Assembly (NCBI RefSeq): GCF_016482825.1
Contig: NZ_JAEMNV010000005.1
Location: forward strand, 1 to 64,000
Length of the DNA stretch: 64,000 bases
DNA from: Antrihabitans stalagmiti
GTDB lineage: Bacteria > Actinomycetota > Actinomycetes > Mycobacteriales > Mycobacteriaceae
Direction of reading: 5' to 3'
The notes under the pieces were generated by a model. That model was not told the DNA's origin, searched no databases, and was given only the letters and a program-made list of their open reading frames with translations. Within the stretch, counting starts at the first letter, position 1; each line of letters begins with the position of its first letter. Below are positions 36,322 through 46,723 of the stretch, in pieces. The position numbers and the translations under genes are program-made.

Positions 36322-37224
36322 CTAACGGTTCTGTTCTGATGTCGGCCAGAATCTGTGCCACTGCTTGGCGAACAACGCACGCCGCTCGCCCCGTTCGGCC
36401 TCTGCAGCATCTTCGGCCGCTCGGATGTCGGCAACGAAGGCGAGAACAGCCTTCCGAAGTTCCTCTTCCGCGCTGCCGTACAGACCGATCTCGACGCGCT
36501 TGAGCGTCTCGGGAACGAGGTCGTCGGGCAGACCGGCCTTGGCGCTGCGGGAGCGCACCTTCTCCGCTAGCGCCAGCGCGGGCAGTGCCATCGCGATGCC
36601 GTCGACGCACGAGCGACGCGCCTTCTCGCTGGCTTTCTGGTTCTCCCAAGCTTTTTCCTGTGCGGCGACGTCGATCGGGCCGACCATCGTGTCGCCGAGG
36701 TGCGGACTGCGATGGGAAAGCTTCGCCACCAGCGTCGCGGCAACGTCGTCGACGACGAAATCGCCTGCGGCCTGAGCGATCCGAGAATGGAACAACACTT
36801 GCAGTAGTAGGTCGCCGAGTTCTTCCTTGATCTCGGCCGCATCCGATCGACCGATGGCGTCGAGCAGTTCGTAGGTTTCCTCCAGCAGGTACGGTCGCAG
36901 CGAATCGTGGCTCTGCGTCACCTCCCAGCCGCCGAATCCCCACAGCCGATCCATGACGTCGACTGCTTCCAGCAAAGCGTCGCCGGGCAAGGACGGTGCA
37001 GCAATCACGTTCTCGCCGTTGCTGATCCGGGCGAGCACTGCCTCGCTGCGCGGGTCCGTGCTGATGAGCACGGCATCGACTGCGTCGGGCGCAAGTGTGC
37101 CGGGGATGCGCCAGCGCACCGAGACGGGAACCTCGACCGTGTACTGCACAGGCCCGCCGAGAAACTCGACAGCCTCCAACGGAACCAGCGTCGGTCGCAG
37201 CGGGTCGAGCAGAATCACCGTCAC
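36322..37224 (-). CDS. mazG: Nucleoside triphosphate pyrophosphohydrolase MazG
   Basis: 300 residues from a GTG overlapping the mfd stop (GTGA). All-alpha NTP pyrophosphohydrolase hydrolysing (non-canonical) NTPs to NMP and PPi. The catalytic MazG domain (about 95-200) has the Mg-binding E-E-x-x-E in [10 protein letters not shown] and E-x-x-D in [17 protein letters not shown], then LSHRSPHLG. As in M. tuberculosis MazG, the first 85 residues are a separate actinobacterial region and only one full MazG domain is clear. Coupled to mfd as in Rv1020-Rv1021. Confidence 0.93.
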   Translation of the reverse strand: MTVILLDPLRPTLVPLEAVEFLGGPVQYTVEVPVSVRWRIPGTLAPDAVDAVLISTDPRSEAVLARISNGENVIAAPSLPGDALLEAVDVMDRLWGFGGWEVTQSHDSLRPYLLEETYELLDAIGRSDAAEIKEELGDLLLQVLFHSRIAQAAGDFVVDDVAATLVAKLSHRSPHLGDTMVGPIDVAAQEKAWENQKASEKARRSCVDGIAMALPALALAEKVRSRSAKAGLPDDLVPETLKRVEIGLYGSAEEELRKAVLAFVADIRAAEDAAEAERGERRALFAKQWHRFWPTSEQNR

Positions 37225-40200
37225 ACGAGTACTCCGAGTGGAGCTGAAAGATTCACCACACCAGCAGGTTTACCATCCATGGCGAGAAGTAGGTCGGCAA
37301 TGAACTGCAAAAGTGCCACATCGCGCACGCGCGCCGACCCGACGGAGTCCTCGACCCGAGGCAGGGGCAACGTCACCACATTTGTCGCCGCCCGATAGGT
37401 CGCGCTCGGATAGAGGCGCTTGAGTCGGGTCTGCTTGGAATCCGGCAGGATCATCGGCGTCAACTTCAACGACGTTCCAGCGACGGCGACTTCGGTGATG
37501 CCGTACTCCCGGCAGAGCAACCGCAGCCGCGCAACCGCGACGAGGCGATCGACCTCGACGGGAAGCGCGCCGTAGCGGTCTATCAACTCAGCAACGACGC
37601 CTGCGGTTTCCGAATCGTCGTTCGCAGCAGCAAGTTTGCGGTATGCCTCCAGCCGAAGCCTGTCGCTCGCAACGTAGTCGGGCGGGATGTGCGCGTCGAC
37701 GGGCAGATCGATGCGCACCTCTTTGACAGCCTCGTCGGTGGTGATCGGCCGACCGTCTGCCGCAGCTCGATACGCCTCGACGGCCTCGCCGACCAACCTG
37801 ATGTAGAGGTCGAAGCCGACGCCCGCAACATGTCCCGACTGCTCCGCGCCGAGAACGTTACCGGCACCACGGATTTCGAGGTCCTTCATCGCGACGGCCA
37901 TGCCGGCACCGAGATCGGAGTTCTGCGAGATGGTCGCGAGGCGGTCGTATGCCGTTTCGGTCAACGGCTTTTCGGGTGGATACAGGAAGTACGCATAGCC
38001 ACGTTCACGGCTGCGGCCTACGCGACCGCGCAACTGGTGCAGCTGCGACAGTCCGAGCGCGTCGGCACGCTCGACGAGCAATGTGTTCGCATTGGAGATG
38101 TCGAGTCCGGTCTCGATGATCGTCGTGCACACCAGCACGTCGTACTCGCGCTCCCAGAAGCCCTGCACCGTTCGTTCGAGGGTGTCCTCGTTCATCTGGC
38201 CGTGCGCGACGACGATCCGGGCCTCGGGCACCATGTCGCGAATTCGCTTGGCCGCCTTGTCGATCGTGCTCACCCTGTTGTGCACGTAGAACACCTGGCC
38301 GTCGCGAAGGAGTTCACGCCGGATCGCGGCCGCTACCTGCTTGTCGTGATAGGCACCGACGTAGGTGAGCACCGGATGCCGCTCCTCCGGCGGAGTCAGG
38401 ATCGTCGACATCTCACGAATACCTGCGAGGCTCATTTCGAGCGTTCGCGGGATCGGTGTCGCGGACATCGTCAGTACGTCGACCGCGGTCCGCATCGCCT
38501 TGATGTGTTCCTTGTGTTCGACACCGAAGCGCTGCTCCTCGTCGACGATGACAAGTCCCAGATCCTTCCACCGCACACCGGTCTGCAGCAGGCGGTGGGT
38601 GCCGACGACGATATCGACCGTTCCGTCTGCAAGGCCCGCCAACACCTCTCGTGATTCCTTGGGGTGGGTGAACCGCGACAAACCTTCGACCTTGACGGGG
38701 AAGGCGGCCATCCGTTCGGTGAAGGTCTGCAAATGCTGTTGTGCCAGTAGCGTTGTCGGCACCAGGATGGCGACCTGCTTACCGTCCTGCACGGCCTTGA
38801 ACGCTGCCCGGACAGCGATTTCCGTCTTGCCGTAGCCCACGTCGCCGCAGACGACGCGGTCCATCGGAATCGACTTCTCCATGTCGGCCTTGACCTCGGC
38901 GATCGCCGTCATCTGGTCGACGGTTTCGGTGAACGCGAACGCGTCCTCCATCTCTTTCTGCCACGGGGTGTCGGGGCCGAAGGCATGGCCCGGCGCTGCC
39001 TGACGGGCCGCGTACAACTGCACGAGCTCACCGGCAATCTCACGAACAGCTTTGCGCGCCTTACGTTTTGTGTTCGACCAATCCGATCCACCCAGTTTGG
39101 ACAGTGACGGCATCTCACCACCGACGTAACGCGAGAGCTGATCGAGGGAATCCATCGGCACGAACAGTCGGTCGCCCGGATGCCCGCGTTTGCTCGGCGC
39201 GTACTCGATGACCAGATATTCGCGCCGCGCTCCGCCGATGGTCCGTTCGATCATCTCGACGAACCGACCGATACCGTGCTGATCGTGCACGACCATGTCG
39301 CCTGCGTTGAGCGCGAGCGGATCGACCTGATTTCGCCGTTTGGCCGCCAACCGCTTGCCGTCGCCCGCGGCGGAAATACGGTTGCCTGTGAGGTCCGACT
39401 CGGCGACGACGACGATGCCTGCGGCGGGCAGCAACAGGCCCGCACCGAGGGAGGCACACAGCACACCGACCACACCCGGCTCGGGTTCGGCACCGCCTGC
39501 CAGCGTCCCCGCGGGGACCTCGGCCTCGGCGAGACGCTCGAGTATGCGCTGCGCGGTGCCGTGACCTGCAACGACGACAACGGCGCGCCCGCCTGTTGCG
39601 ACATGCCCGCGCAGCATCGCGAACAGGGTCGCGAGTTCGTCTTCGGATCCGCGTGCCGTCGGGGCGTGCTGGACGGCGAGCTCGAGCTGATCGCCACTAC
39701 CCGAGGCGAGCGGACTGATCGTCCACCACGGGTGCCCGCCCGCTTCTGCAGCCTCGCGCACCTCGCGCAGCGGACGATAGCCGGACGCCGCGAGATCGAG
39801 CCCTTGCCCGCGCAGATTCGACGTGTCGATCGGCGCGGCACCACCGATCGACGCCGCGGTCCACGACGCCTCGAGGAACTCGATGCCGGTTCGAACGAGA
39901 TCTGCTGCGCGCGTGCGAATCTTCTCCGGATCGCACAGCATGACGTGCGCACCGTCCGGGAGTACCTCGGTGAGCAACTGCAATCGACCGGGTATCAGAA
40001 CAGGAAGCAACGCCTCCATACCTTCGACCGGGATGCCCGCCGCAAGCTTCTCGAGCATCTCGACCAGCGCGGCGTCTGCCGGATTGTCCGTCGCCAACTG
40101 CGCGGCACGATCACGGACCTCTTCGGTCAGCAGCAGCTCACGGCACGGCGGAGCGATCACGGCATCGACGGTCTCGTCGACAAGTGAGCGCTGATCCGCA

Positions 40201-40853
40201 ACGGCGAATGCTCGCAACTCGGTGACCTCGTCACCCCAGAACTCGATCCGAACAGGGTGGTCGGCGGTGGGGGAAAAGATGTCGAGAATGCCGCCGCGAA
40301 CAGCGAATTCGCCACGTTTGCCGACCATGTCGACGCGTGTGTAGCCGAATTCGACAAGCCTCGTGATCAGGTCGTCGAAGCTGTACTCGGTTCCGACCCG
40401 AAGGGTGATCGGCACGATGTGGCCGAGGCCGGGGGCCATCGGCTGCATCATCGAACGGATCGTGCTGACGACGACTCGAAGGGGCGGTCCGTAGTCGGAG
40501 TCGTCAGGGGCGGCAAGACGTCGCAGCAATTCGAGCCGTTTGCCGACCGTGTCCGCACCTGGCGACAGCCGTTCGTGCGGCAGCGTTTCCCACGACGGGA
40601 ACTGTGCGACCGCGCCGCCGAGAATTTCCCGCAACTCGGAGGTGAGGTCGTCTGCTTCGCGGCCCGTCGCCGTGACGAGAAGCACGTGCGTCTGCTTGGC
40701 GATCACAGCGGTGAGGAACGGCCTGACGGCATTGGGGCCGACGAAATCGAGCGACCGACTTCCGATTCGATCAGCGATACCGGCGAGCGCGTCGTCGGCG
40801 CATACTGCGGCAGCCAAACCCGCCATGGGCGGTGAAATGGAAGACAACAGCAT
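37221..40853 (-). CDS. mfd: Transcription-repair coupling factor Mfd
   Basis: 1210 residues. It removes RNA polymerase stalled at DNA damage and recruits UvrA. N-terminal UvrB-like modules ([14 protein letters not shown] region), RNA-polymerase-interacting domain around residue 515-570 ([16 protein letters not shown]), superfamily 2 translocase with Walker [12 protein letters not shown] at about 670, DEEQ box ([12 protein letters not shown]) at about 770, and motif [19 protein letters not shown], then the TRCF C-terminal domain that binds UvrA. Length and domains are normal. It starts the mfd-mazG-lhgO operon. Confidence 0.96.
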   Translation of the reverse strand: MLLSSISPPMAGLAAAVCADDALAGIADRIGSRSLDFVGPNAVRPFLTAVIAKQTHVLLVTATGREADDLTSELREILGGAVAQFPSWETLPHERLSPGADTVGKRLELLRRLAAPDDSDYGPPLRVVVSTIRSMMQPMAPGLGHIVPITLRVGTEYSFDDLITRLVEFGYTRVDMVGKRGEFAVRGGILDIFSPTADHPVRIEFWGDEVTELRAFAVADQRSLVDETVDAVIAPPCRELLLTEEVRDRAAQLATDNPADAALVEMLEKLAAGIPVEGMEALLPVLIPGRLQLLTEVLPDGAHVMLCDPEKIRTRAADLVRTGIEFLEASWTAASIGGAAPIDTSNLRGQGLDLAASGYRPLREVREAAEAGGHPWWTISPLASGSGDQLELAVQHAPTARGSEDELATLFAMLRGHVATGGRAVVVVAGHGTAQRILERLAEAEVPAGTLAGGAEPEPGVVGVLCASLGAGLLLPAAGIVVVAESDLTGNRISAAGDGKRLAAKRRNQVDPLALNAGDMVVHDQHGIGRFVEMIERTIGGARREYLVIEYAPSKRGHPGDRLFVPMDSLDQLSRYVGGEMPSLSKLGGSDWSNTKRKARKAVREIAGELVQLYAARQAAPGHAFGPDTPWQKEMEDAFAFTETVDQMTAIAEVKADMEKSIPMDRVVCGDVGYGKTEIAVRAAFKAVQDGKQVAILVPTTLLAQQHLQTFTERMAAFPVKVEGLSRFTHPKESREVLAGLADGTVDIVVGTHRLLQTGVRWKDLGLVIVDEEQRFGVEHKEHIKAMRTAVDVLTMSATPIPRTLEMSLAGIREMSTILTPPEERHPVLTYVGAYHDKQVAAAIRRELLRDGQVFYVHNRVSTIDKAAKRIRDMVPEARIVVAHGQMNEDTLERTVQGFWEREYDVLVCTTIIETGLDISNANTLLVERADALGLSQLHQLRGRVGRSRERGYAYFLYPPEKPLTETAYDRLATISQNSDLGAGMAVAMKDLEIRGAGNVLGAEQSGHVAGVGFDLYIRLVGEAVEAYRAAADGRPITTDEAVKEVRIDLPVDAHIPPDYVASDRLRLEAYRKLAAANDDSETAGVVAELIDRYGALPVEVDRLVAVARLRLLCREYGITEVAVAGTSLKLTPMILPDSKQTRLKRLYPSATYRAATNVVTLPLPRVEDSVGSARVRDVALLQFIADLLLAMDGKPAGVVNLSAPLGVLV

Positions 40854-40974
40854 GCTCCTGAACGCAGGGGTAATCAGATCGGCCGTCGAACCGAGGACCG
40901 ATCCACGATTCTATGAGGTTGCACCGACACCCGCCGTTGCGGTGTCACCTCTCGTGCCGTGTCGGAGCCGAGCG

Positions 40975-41622
40975 CTACGGCTCGTACCGTCGCAATCGTC
41001 GCGCGGCGAACTCACGGAAGTAGGACAGTTTTTCCTTCGGCACCAGCGAGGGCAGCAGGAAGTACCAGAGCCGCTCCATCCGCGCCGCCATCTGATCGAC
41101 GGAGTCGGTCCCGACCGCGACGACGTGAACGCCGGCCGTCAGTTCCTGCCACAGCATCCCGACGACCTCGGGATCGAGATCGGACTCCAGGTCACCCTGC
41201 TCGATCGCCCGCTCGGCGAGAATCCGATGCGTCTTCTCCCAGAACGCGGCGATGCTGTCGCCCTGGGTGCCGCGGTAGTCGCCGATCTGATGATTCAGCT
41301 TCAACATCGCCGCAACCATCGGATCGTTCTGCGTCAGGTCCGCAATAACGTAGGAGATCCCGATGCAGGCCTCCAACGCGGGAACGCGACTGTCGAAAAA
41401 GCCCTTGCAGGCTTCGTTGAGCCGTTCGCTGCCCTGATCGACGACCGCGCGCGCAAGTTCTTCCTTCGAGCCGAAATGGAAGTAGAGAGCGCCCTTGGTC
41501 ACATTCGACTGCGCAATGATTTCGCTGAGGCTCGCGTTTGCGTAACCTAGACGCAGAAACACATCAGCGGCACCGGCCAGCACGGAGTCGCGAGTGATCT
41601 CCGCGCGTGCTTGCCTAGCCAT
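40975..41622 (-). CDS. TetR-family regulator resembling gamma-butyrolactone receptors
   Basis: 215 residues. The N-terminal helix-turn-helix region (DSVLAGAADVFLRLGYANASLSEIIAQSNVTKGALYFHFGSK; given here only to locate residues 11 to 53) has the TKGALYFHF pattern seen in ArpA/ScbR-type receptors of Streptomyces, and the C-terminal part keeps the Trp-rich ligand region (FWEKTH, MLWQELTAGVHVV, MERLWYFLLPSL). Such proteins repress secondary-metabolite genes and release DNA on binding a butyrolactone. No butenolide synthase gene is in the window. It lies between mfd and the second TetR, where M. tuberculosis has only one. Confidence 0.82.
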   Translation of the reverse strand: MARQARAEITRDSVLAGAADVFLRLGYANASLSEIIAQSNVTKGALYFHFGSKEELARAVVDQGSERLNEACKGFFDSRVPALEACIGISYVIADLTQNDPMVAAMLKLNHQIGDYRGTQGDSIAAFWEKTHRILAERAIEQGDLESDLDPEVVGMLWQELTAGVHVVAVGTDSVDQMAARMERLWYFLLPSLVPKEKLSYFREFAARRLRRYEP

Positions 41623-41778
41623 TCTTGCCTCGCCATCCCCGGATCAACCCGACATTACGACCCCAACAGCACACAAAGGTTAGGTGAACCGTACCACCGG
41701 GGCGGATTTCACCCAGCGCTTCAGTCATCGGGTCGAGACCTCCTTTTACCGAAAGGTTGCCTGGCGCGTTTCCTATTT

Positions 41779-42408
41779 CTACTTGCTCGGGTCATCGCCG
41801 CCCAAACCGGGATCGGGCTCAGAACGTAACTGCGGGTTCGACTCCAGATTGGTGAGGCCGTTCCAGCAGACGTTCACCAGATGCGCCGCGACGACTTCTT
41901 TTGCCGGAATTCGTTCGTCGAGCCACCAGGTCGCCGTCGTCGAAACCATGCCGACCAACGCCTGCGCGTACAGCGGCGCCAAAGCAGGATCGAGACCGCG
42001 CCGGGAGAAGTCACCCGCGAGGATGTGGCTGACATGGCCGATCGCCTCGTTGAGCAGACTCGAATACGTCCCGTCGCTCGACGTCGCGCGTTGATCGCGG
42101 ACGAGGATGCGGAACCCGTCGGTGCGCTCCTCCACATAGGAGAGCAACGCCAACGTGACTCGCTCGATCCGCACGCGCGAGCGATTCTGGGTGAGGGAGG
42201 ACATGATCATCTCGAGCAGAATCGACATCTCGCGGTCGACGACGACGGCGTAGAGGCCTTCTTTGCCGCCGAAATGTTCGTAGACGACCGGCTTCGACAC
42301 ATTGGCCCGCTGCGCGATCTCCTCGATCGAGGTGGCGTCGTAACCGCGTTCGGCGAAGAGCGACCTGGCAATTTCGACGAGCTGCTCGCGCCGCTGCGTA
42401 CCGGTCAT
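41779..42408 (-). CDS. TetR-family transcriptional regulator (Rv1019-like)
   Basis: 209 residues from the ATG at 42408; the open frame extends upstream without support. The helix-turn-helix is at about residues 22-45 (ATSIEEIAQRANVSKPVVYEHF). The ligand domain has YVEERTDGFRILVRD and ALVGMVSTTATWWLDER. Gene order glmU - tRNA-Gln - tetR - mfd is that of M. tuberculosis, where Rv1019 is the equivalent. The target is not known; autoregulation is common in the family. Confidence 0.88.
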   Translation of the reverse strand: MTGTQRREQLVEIARSLFAERGYDATSIEEIAQRANVSKPVVYEHFGGKEGLYAVVVDREMSILLEMIMSSLTQNRSRVRIERVTLALLSYVEERTDGFRILVRDQRATSSDGTYSSLLNEAIGHVSHILAGDFSRRGLDPALAPLYAQALVGMVSTTATWWLDERIPAKEVVAAHLVNVCWNGLTNLESNPQLRSEPDPGLGGDDPSK

Positions 42409-42699
42409 GCGCGTCCGGGGCGCCCGCTCCGCCGGCTGTACGCCGCCGGTCAACGCAGAACCTCGCCGTCGCCGACCATGTTCTTCCGCCTTTCGAGCGC
42501 TGTGTCGAAAAATTGTTGCCCTGGATACGAGCTCTGGCTCAGCGTATCGACACACCTGTTCGAATCGCGCAAGCAGTTCGACGTACGCGTGGTCGGCATG
42601 CGAGGATCGTGGTCGCGGTGGCGGGGTTGTGCAACGTCTTCCTCGGTCAGAACCATAGGTTTTGTCGGGTACGGTCGAGCCTTGTCCGCTGGTCAGCAA
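42409..42699. other. Gap before tRNA-Gln
   Basis: About 290 bp between the divergent tetR and tRNA-Gln genes. Short open frames occur on both strands but have no binding site or recognisable product. A TANNNT-type -10 (TACGGT, 42670-42675) lies 24 nt before the tRNA and may be its promoter. Confidence 0.35.
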
Positions 42700-42770
42700 T
42701 CCGCCGTGGTGTAATGGCAGCACCTCTGATTTTGGTTCAGATAGTTCAGGTTCGAGTCCTGGCGGCGGAG
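42700..42770 (+). tRNA. tRNA-Gln (anticodon TTG)
   Basis: 71 nt cloverleaf. Acceptor stem TCCGCCG pairs with CGGCGGA (42763-42769); anticodon stem TCTGA/TCAGA with a 7 nt loop and anticodon TTG at 42732-42734; T-arm TCAGG-TTCGAGT-CCTGG; D-arm with TGGTGTAATGGCA. Discriminator base is G; CCA is not encoded. Placed 80 bp before glmU. Confidence 0.95.
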
Positions 42771-42850
42771 CACGCTTGCAAGCAATGACGCTTCGCAGCG
42801 GCCTACGAACACTGCGCCGCACGAAACCTGTTTGGCACCAGAGGAGCTTT

Positions 42851-44362
42851 ATGCACCAGCAGACCGCCGTCGTCGTCCTCGCCGCTGGCGCAGGCACGCG
42901 GATGCGGTCGAAGACTCCCAAAGTGCTGCATCCTCTTGCAGGTCGCAGCATGTTGGCTCATTCGATCCATGCCGCGCAGGACATAAAACCCGACTATCTC
43001 ATAACTGTTGTCGGCCACGATCGCGAGCAAGTTGTCGCTGCGGTCGGAGCGCTCGCCGACGACATCGGTCGAGAGATCGACATCGCTGTTCAGGAACACC
43101 AACTCGGCACCGGTCATGCGGTGCAGTGCGCTCTCGGCGCGCTACCTGCCGACTTCACCGGCGACATTCTCGTCACCGCAGCCGACGTGCCCCTGCTCGA
43201 CGGCCACACCCTCGGCGCACTCCTCGACGAACACCGCAGCTACTCCGACCGCGCTGCCGTCACCGTGCTGACCTTCGTTCCCGACGACGCAAACGGCTAC
43301 GGCCGGATCGTCAGGTCGGCCGACGGCGGCGTCACCGAGATCGTCGAACACGCCGACGCCACACCCGAGCAGTCGGCGATCACGGAGGTCAACTCCGGTG
43401 TCTACGCGTTCGACGCCGCCGCGCTTCGTGCTGCTATCAGCCAGTTGAGCACCGAAAACGCGCAACACGAGCTCTATTTGACCGACGTTCTCAAGATCGC
43501 GCGTGACGAAGGCAAGCCCGTCTACGGTGCGGTGCTTGCCGATCCGGCCAAAGTGACCGGCGTCAACGACCGCGTCCAGCTGTCGGAAGCGACGAGCGCT
43601 CTCAATCGCTACATCCTCGAACGGCACATGCGTGCGGGCGTCACGATCATCGATCCAGCGAGCACGTGGGTCGACGCGGGTGTCGTCATCGGCCGCGACG
43701 TGATCATTCGCCCCGGCGTCCAGCTGCTCGGACGCACGAACATCGGCGAGGACGCCGTGATCGGTCCCGACAGCACATTGACGGACGTATCGGTCGGTGA
43801 AGCCGCAACCGTCGTGCGTAGTCACGCGGAAAAGTCGACCATCGCGTCACGCGCAACGATCGGACCGTTCAGTTACCTGCGCCCCGGCACGGTCGTCGGA
43901 GTCTCGGGCAAGCTCGGCGCCTTCGTCGAAACGAAGAACGCCGAAATCGGAGCGCATTCCAAGGTGCCGCATCTGACCTACGTCGGCGATGCCACGATCG
44001 GCGAGCACAGCAACATCGGCGCATCGAGCGTCTTCGTCAACTACGACGGTGTGAACAAGCACCACACGACGGTCGGCTCGCACGTTCGCACCGGAAGTGA
44101 CAACACCTTCGTTGCACCTGTTTCGATCGGCGACGGTGCCTACACCGGCGCTGGCACAGTGGTCCGGCGCAGCATTCCGCCGGGGGCGCTTGCGGTGTCC
44201 GGCACGGCGCAGCGCAATATTGAGGGCTGGGTGCAGCGCAAACGACCCGGTACGCCAGCGGCAAGGGCGGCGGTGCAAGCACTGGCCGATCGTGACAAGG
44301 CACGCAACGACAGCAGCAGTTCGGATCAGCACACAGAGCCAAAGGACGGCGACAAGCAGTGA
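42851..44362 (+). CDS. glmU: Bifunctional GlmU (GlcN-1-P acetyltransferase / GlcNAc-1-P uridyltransferase)
   Basis: 503 residues from the ATG at 42851 with GAGGAG 4 nt upstream; 63 open codons before it cover the tRNA and are not coding. It makes UDP-GlcNAc for peptidoglycan and the arabinogalactan linker. The N-terminal uridyltransferase has [24 protein letters not shown] (consensus loop within the first 30 residues). The C-terminal left-handed beta-helix (about 260-460) has VIGPDSTL-type hexapeptide repeats and the acetyl-CoA site region. The tail (about 470-503) is disordered, Ser/Asp/Lys rich, as in mycobacterial GlmU. Overlaps prs by 4 bp. Confidence 0.96.
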   Translation: MHQQTAVVVLAAGAGTRMRSKTPKVLHPLAGRSMLAHSIHAAQDIKPDYLITVVGHDREQVVAAVGALADDIGREIDIAVQEHQLGTGHAVQCALGALPADFTGDILVTAADVPLLDGHTLGALLDEHRSYSDRAAVTVLTFVPDDANGYGRIVRSADGGVTEIVEHADATPEQSAITEVNSGVYAFDAAALRAAISQLSTENAQHELYLTDVLKIARDEGKPVYGAVLADPAKVTGVNDRVQLSEATSALNRYILERHMRAGVTIIDPASTWVDAGVVIGRDVIIRPGVQLLGRTNIGEDAVIGPDSTLTDVSVGEAATVVRSHAEKSTIASRATIGPFSYLRPGTVVGVSGKLGAFVETKNAEIGAHSKVPHLTYVGDATIGEHSNIGASSVFVNYDGVNKHHTTVGSHVRTGSDNTFVAPVSIGDGAYTGAGTVVRRSIPPGALAVSGTAQRNIEGWVQRKRPGTPAARAAVQALADRDKARNDSSSSDQHTEPKDGDKQ

Positions 44363-45339
44363 GCGCGTTTTCAGTAGACAACCAAAAGAGCCTGATGCTT
44401 TTCTCGGGCCGCGCGCATACGGAGCTCGCCGAGCAAGTCGCGAAAGAACTCGACGTCACCGTCACTCCGCAGACTGCACGTGACTTCGCGAACGGCGAGA
44501 TCTTCGTCCGCTTCGAACAGTCGGTCCGCGGCTCGGACGCCTTCGTGTTGCAGAGCCACCCCTGGCCGCTGAACACGTGGTTGATGGAACAGCTGATCAT
44601 GATCGACGCGCTCAAGCGTGGATCCGCCAAGCGCATCACCGCGGTGCTCCCCTTCTACCCGTACGCGCGTCAGGACAAGAAGCACCGCGGCCGCGAACCG
44701 ATCTCGGCGCGGCTCGTCGCAGACCTGCTCAAGACCGCAGGCGCCAACCGCATCATCACGGTCGACCTGCACACCGATCAGATCCAGGGCTTCTTCGACG
44801 GTCCCGTCGACCACATGCACGCGCACAACCAGCTCGCGGAGTACATCCGCAACGGCTACAACCTCGACAACATCACGGTCGTCTCCCCCGACTCGGGTCG
44901 TGTGCGGGTGGCCGAGAAGTGGGCCGACTCCCTCGGCGGCGCACCGCTGGCGTTCATCCACAAGACACGTGATCCGCTGGTGCCGAACCAGGTCAAGTCG
45001 AACCGTGTCGTCGGTGGCGTCGAAGGCCGCACCTGCATCCTGATCGACGACATGATCGACACCGGTGGCACGATCGCCGGCGCGGTCCGGGTGCTGAAGG
45101 AAGCAGGTGCAGGCGACGTCGTCATCGCAGCGACCCATGGCGTCCTGTCGAGTCCCGCGGCCGAGCGTCTCGCCTCCTGCGGTGCAAAGGAAGTGATCGT
45201 CACCAACACGCTGCCGATCACCGAGGACAAGAAGTTCCCGCAGTTGACGGTGCTGTCCATCGCGCCACTGCTGGCCCGCACCATTCGTGAGGTATTCGAG
45301 AACGGCTCTGTCACAAGCTTGTTCAACGGCAACGCGTAA
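44359..45339 (+). CDS. prs: Ribose-phosphate pyrophosphokinase (PRPP synthetase)
   Basis: 326 residues from a GTG overlapping the glmU stop (GTGA). It makes PRPP from ribose-5-phosphate and ATP for nucleotide, His and Trp synthesis and, in Mycobacteriales, decaprenyl-phospho-arabinose. Motifs: [34 protein letters not shown] flexible loop, [19 protein letters not shown] metal site, and the PRPP loop [13 protein letters not shown]. Class I size. A strong hairpin follows the stop. Confidence 0.96.
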   Translation: MSAFSVDNQKSLMLFSGRAHTELAEQVAKELDVTVTPQTARDFANGEIFVRFEQSVRGSDAFVLQSHPWPLNTWLMEQLIMIDALKRGSAKRITAVLPFYPYARQDKKHRGREPISARLVADLLKTAGANRIITVDLHTDQIQGFFDGPVDHMHAHNQLAEYIRNGYNLDNITVVSPDSGRVRVAEKWADSLGGAPLAFIHKTRDPLVPNQVKSNRVVGGVEGRTCILIDDMIDTGGTIAGAVRVLKEAGAGDVVIAATHGVLSSPAAERLASCGAKEVIVTNTLPITEDKKFPQLTVLSIAPLLARTIREVFENGSVTSLFNGNA

Positions 45340-45354
45340 GAGGCGGCTACGCCG

Positions 45355-45398
45355 CTCGTGAGTCCTTTCGGTGGTCCCGACCTCCGAAAGGACTCACG
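45355..45398 (+). terminator. Dispersed hairpin element, copy 2 (prs terminator)
   Basis: CGTGAGTCCTTTCGG (45357-45371) pairs perfectly over 15 bp with CCGAAAGGACTCACG (45384-45398), with a 12 nt loop. It begins 18 bp after the prs stop. There is no U-tract on the plus strand. The stem sequence is shared with elements at 35075 and 56664. Confidence 0.7.
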
Positions 45399-45416
45399 AC
45401 GAGCTACGCTGCCTAG

Positions 45417-46043
45417 GTGTTCACGGGCATACCCATCGAAGCGCTCGACTTCTACGAGGACCTGGCTGCGGACAACAGCAAGACCTTCTGGACGGCGCAC
45501 AAGGAGATCTACGACACCGCGATTCGCGCCCCCATCACGGCGCTCGTAACGGAACTCGAAGCAGAGTTCGGTACCGCCAAGATCTTCCGACCGCATCGCG
45601 ACGTTCGATTCGCAAAAGACAAATCTCCGTACAAGACCGCGCAGGGCGCTGTCGTTCACGTCAACGCGGGCAGCGGCTATTACGTCCAGATCGATGCGGC
45701 CGGACTCTACGTCGGCGGCGGCTTCTATTCCGGCGAGACCGCGCAGATCGCGAGATTCCGTGCAGCGGTGGATGATTCGTCGCGCGGAGCCGAACTGGTA
45801 GAGATTCTAGCCGCCCCCGAAGCGAAGAAGTTCCGCATCGGCGGCGACAAATTGAAGACGGCACCACGGGGGTTCGCATCCGAACACCCGCGAATCGACA
45901 TACTGCGCCACAAGTCGCTGACGGCAGGCAGAGAGTTCGGCGCGCCCGCATGGCTGTCGACGCCGCGCACCGTGAAAGAGGTCCGCGCATCGTGGAATGC
46001 GATCCGGCCACTCGTCGACTGGCTCGGCGACGTCTTCGCTTGA
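45417..46043 (+). CDS. DUF2461 family protein
   Basis: 208 residues from a GTG at 45417. DUF2461 proteins are widespread but uncharacterised. Family features seen: FYEDLAADNSKTFWTAHKEIYD near the N-terminus, KIFRPHRDVRFAKDKSPYKTAQGA at about 58-80, YYVQIDAAGLYVGGGFY, and KTAPRGFASEHPRIDILRHKSL. All are intact. It takes the place that lpqT (Rv1016c) has between prs and rplY in M. tuberculosis, and ends 5 bp from the convergent tetR gene. Confidence 0.88.
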   Translation: MFTGIPIEALDFYEDLAADNSKTFWTAHKEIYDTAIRAPITALVTELEAEFGTAKIFRPHRDVRFAKDKSPYKTAQGAVVHVNAGSGYYVQIDAAGLYVGGGFYSGETAQIARFRAAVDDSSRGAELVEILAAPEAKKFRIGGDKLKTAPRGFASEHPRIDILRHKSLTAGREFGAPAWLSTPRTVKEVRASWNAIRPLVDWLGDVFA

Positions 46044-46048
46044 GGAGT

Positions 46049-46648
46049 TCAGGACCGCGGGCGCAGTCCGTCCAGCATCTGGGTCACGACGTCGGACAGC
46101 ATCTCCTCGGCAAGTTCCGCCGGGGCAAAGCCGGAGCTGACGAAGGTCGCGAGTCCCTGCATGCTCGCGAACGCTGCGAGGCCGATCCGCTGGATGTCCC
46201 CAGCGACGACGTCGCCGTCGGCCTGACCGCGGGCGATCAACGCGACCGGTGTCAGAAAAGCCGCTTCGGCCGCCGCGGGCAGTTCGGTGCCGGCGTTCGG
46301 GCTGTGCTTGCGGGCGAACATCAGCTCGAGCAGGGCAGAGTTCTCGATCGCGAACCGTAGGTATCCGCGCGCGATACCTTCGAGTTGTTCGGCAAAGGTG
46401 CCTCCGAGGACCGCGGTCGAGAACAACGTGTCCAACCGCTGAAACCCACTGAGTGCCAGCGCATCCAGCAGCGCTTGCTTGTCGCGAAAGTGACGGCTTG
46501 GCGCACCGTGGCTCACGCCGATATCGCGCGCGAGTTGACGCAGCGACAGGCCGTCGACACCGGACTCGCGCAACGTCTCCTCGGCGCGAACGAGGAGTTC
46601 ACCGCGCAAGTCCCCGTGGTGATAGGAGCGGGGGCGAGTGAAAGTCAT
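46049..46648 (-). CDS. TetR-family repressor, divergent from the SDR gene
   Basis: 199 residues from the ATG at 46648; a GTG two codons upstream is also possible. The DNA-binding domain has SYHHGDLRGELLVRAEE and LSLRQLARDIGVSHGAPSRHFRDK, the pattern of the TetR subgroup with HHGDLR motif. The C-terminal part has ELMFARKHSPNAG. Divergent from an SDR gene across 75 bp with an inverted repeat; regulation of that gene and of itself is the likely role. Confidence 0.87.
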   Translation of the reverse strand: MTFTRPRSYHHGDLRGELLVRAEETLRESGVDGLSLRQLARDIGVSHGAPSRHFRDKQALLDALALSGFQRLDTLFSTAVLGGTFAEQLEGIARGYLRFAIENSALLELMFARKHSPNAGTELPAAAEAAFLTPVALIARGQADGDVVAGDIQRIGLAAFASMQGLATFVSSGFAPAELAEEMLSDVVTQMLDGLRPRS

Positions 46649-46666
46649 AGCCACTGCAGAATACCG

Positions 46667-46717
46667 AACATTCCGCAAAATGTTGGCATTGACTACTTTG
46701 TTGTCAGTGCCTACATT
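46667..46717 (+). promoter_or_regulatory. SDR promoter with upstream inverted repeat (operator candidate)
   Basis: -35 TTGACT (46689-46694), 17 nt spacer, -10 TACATT (46712-46717), then 6 nt to the ATG at 46724; no ribosome binding site, so a leaderless mRNA is likely. Upstream, AACATT (46667-46672) and AATGTT (46679-46684) form an inverted repeat with a 6 nt spacer, a good candidate for the TetR operator. Confidence 0.6.
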
Positions 46718-46723
46718 GGTGGC

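Noticed and set aside
36311-36943. Upstream extension of lhgO.
   Set aside because: Shadow of mazG, rich in Arg and Gly; the FAD motif begins right after the ATG at 36310 with its own binding site.
42409-42951. Upstream extension of the Rv1019-like tetR gene across the tRNA-Gln.
   Set aside because: It would run through a tRNA gene; the typical TetR N-terminus starts at 42408.
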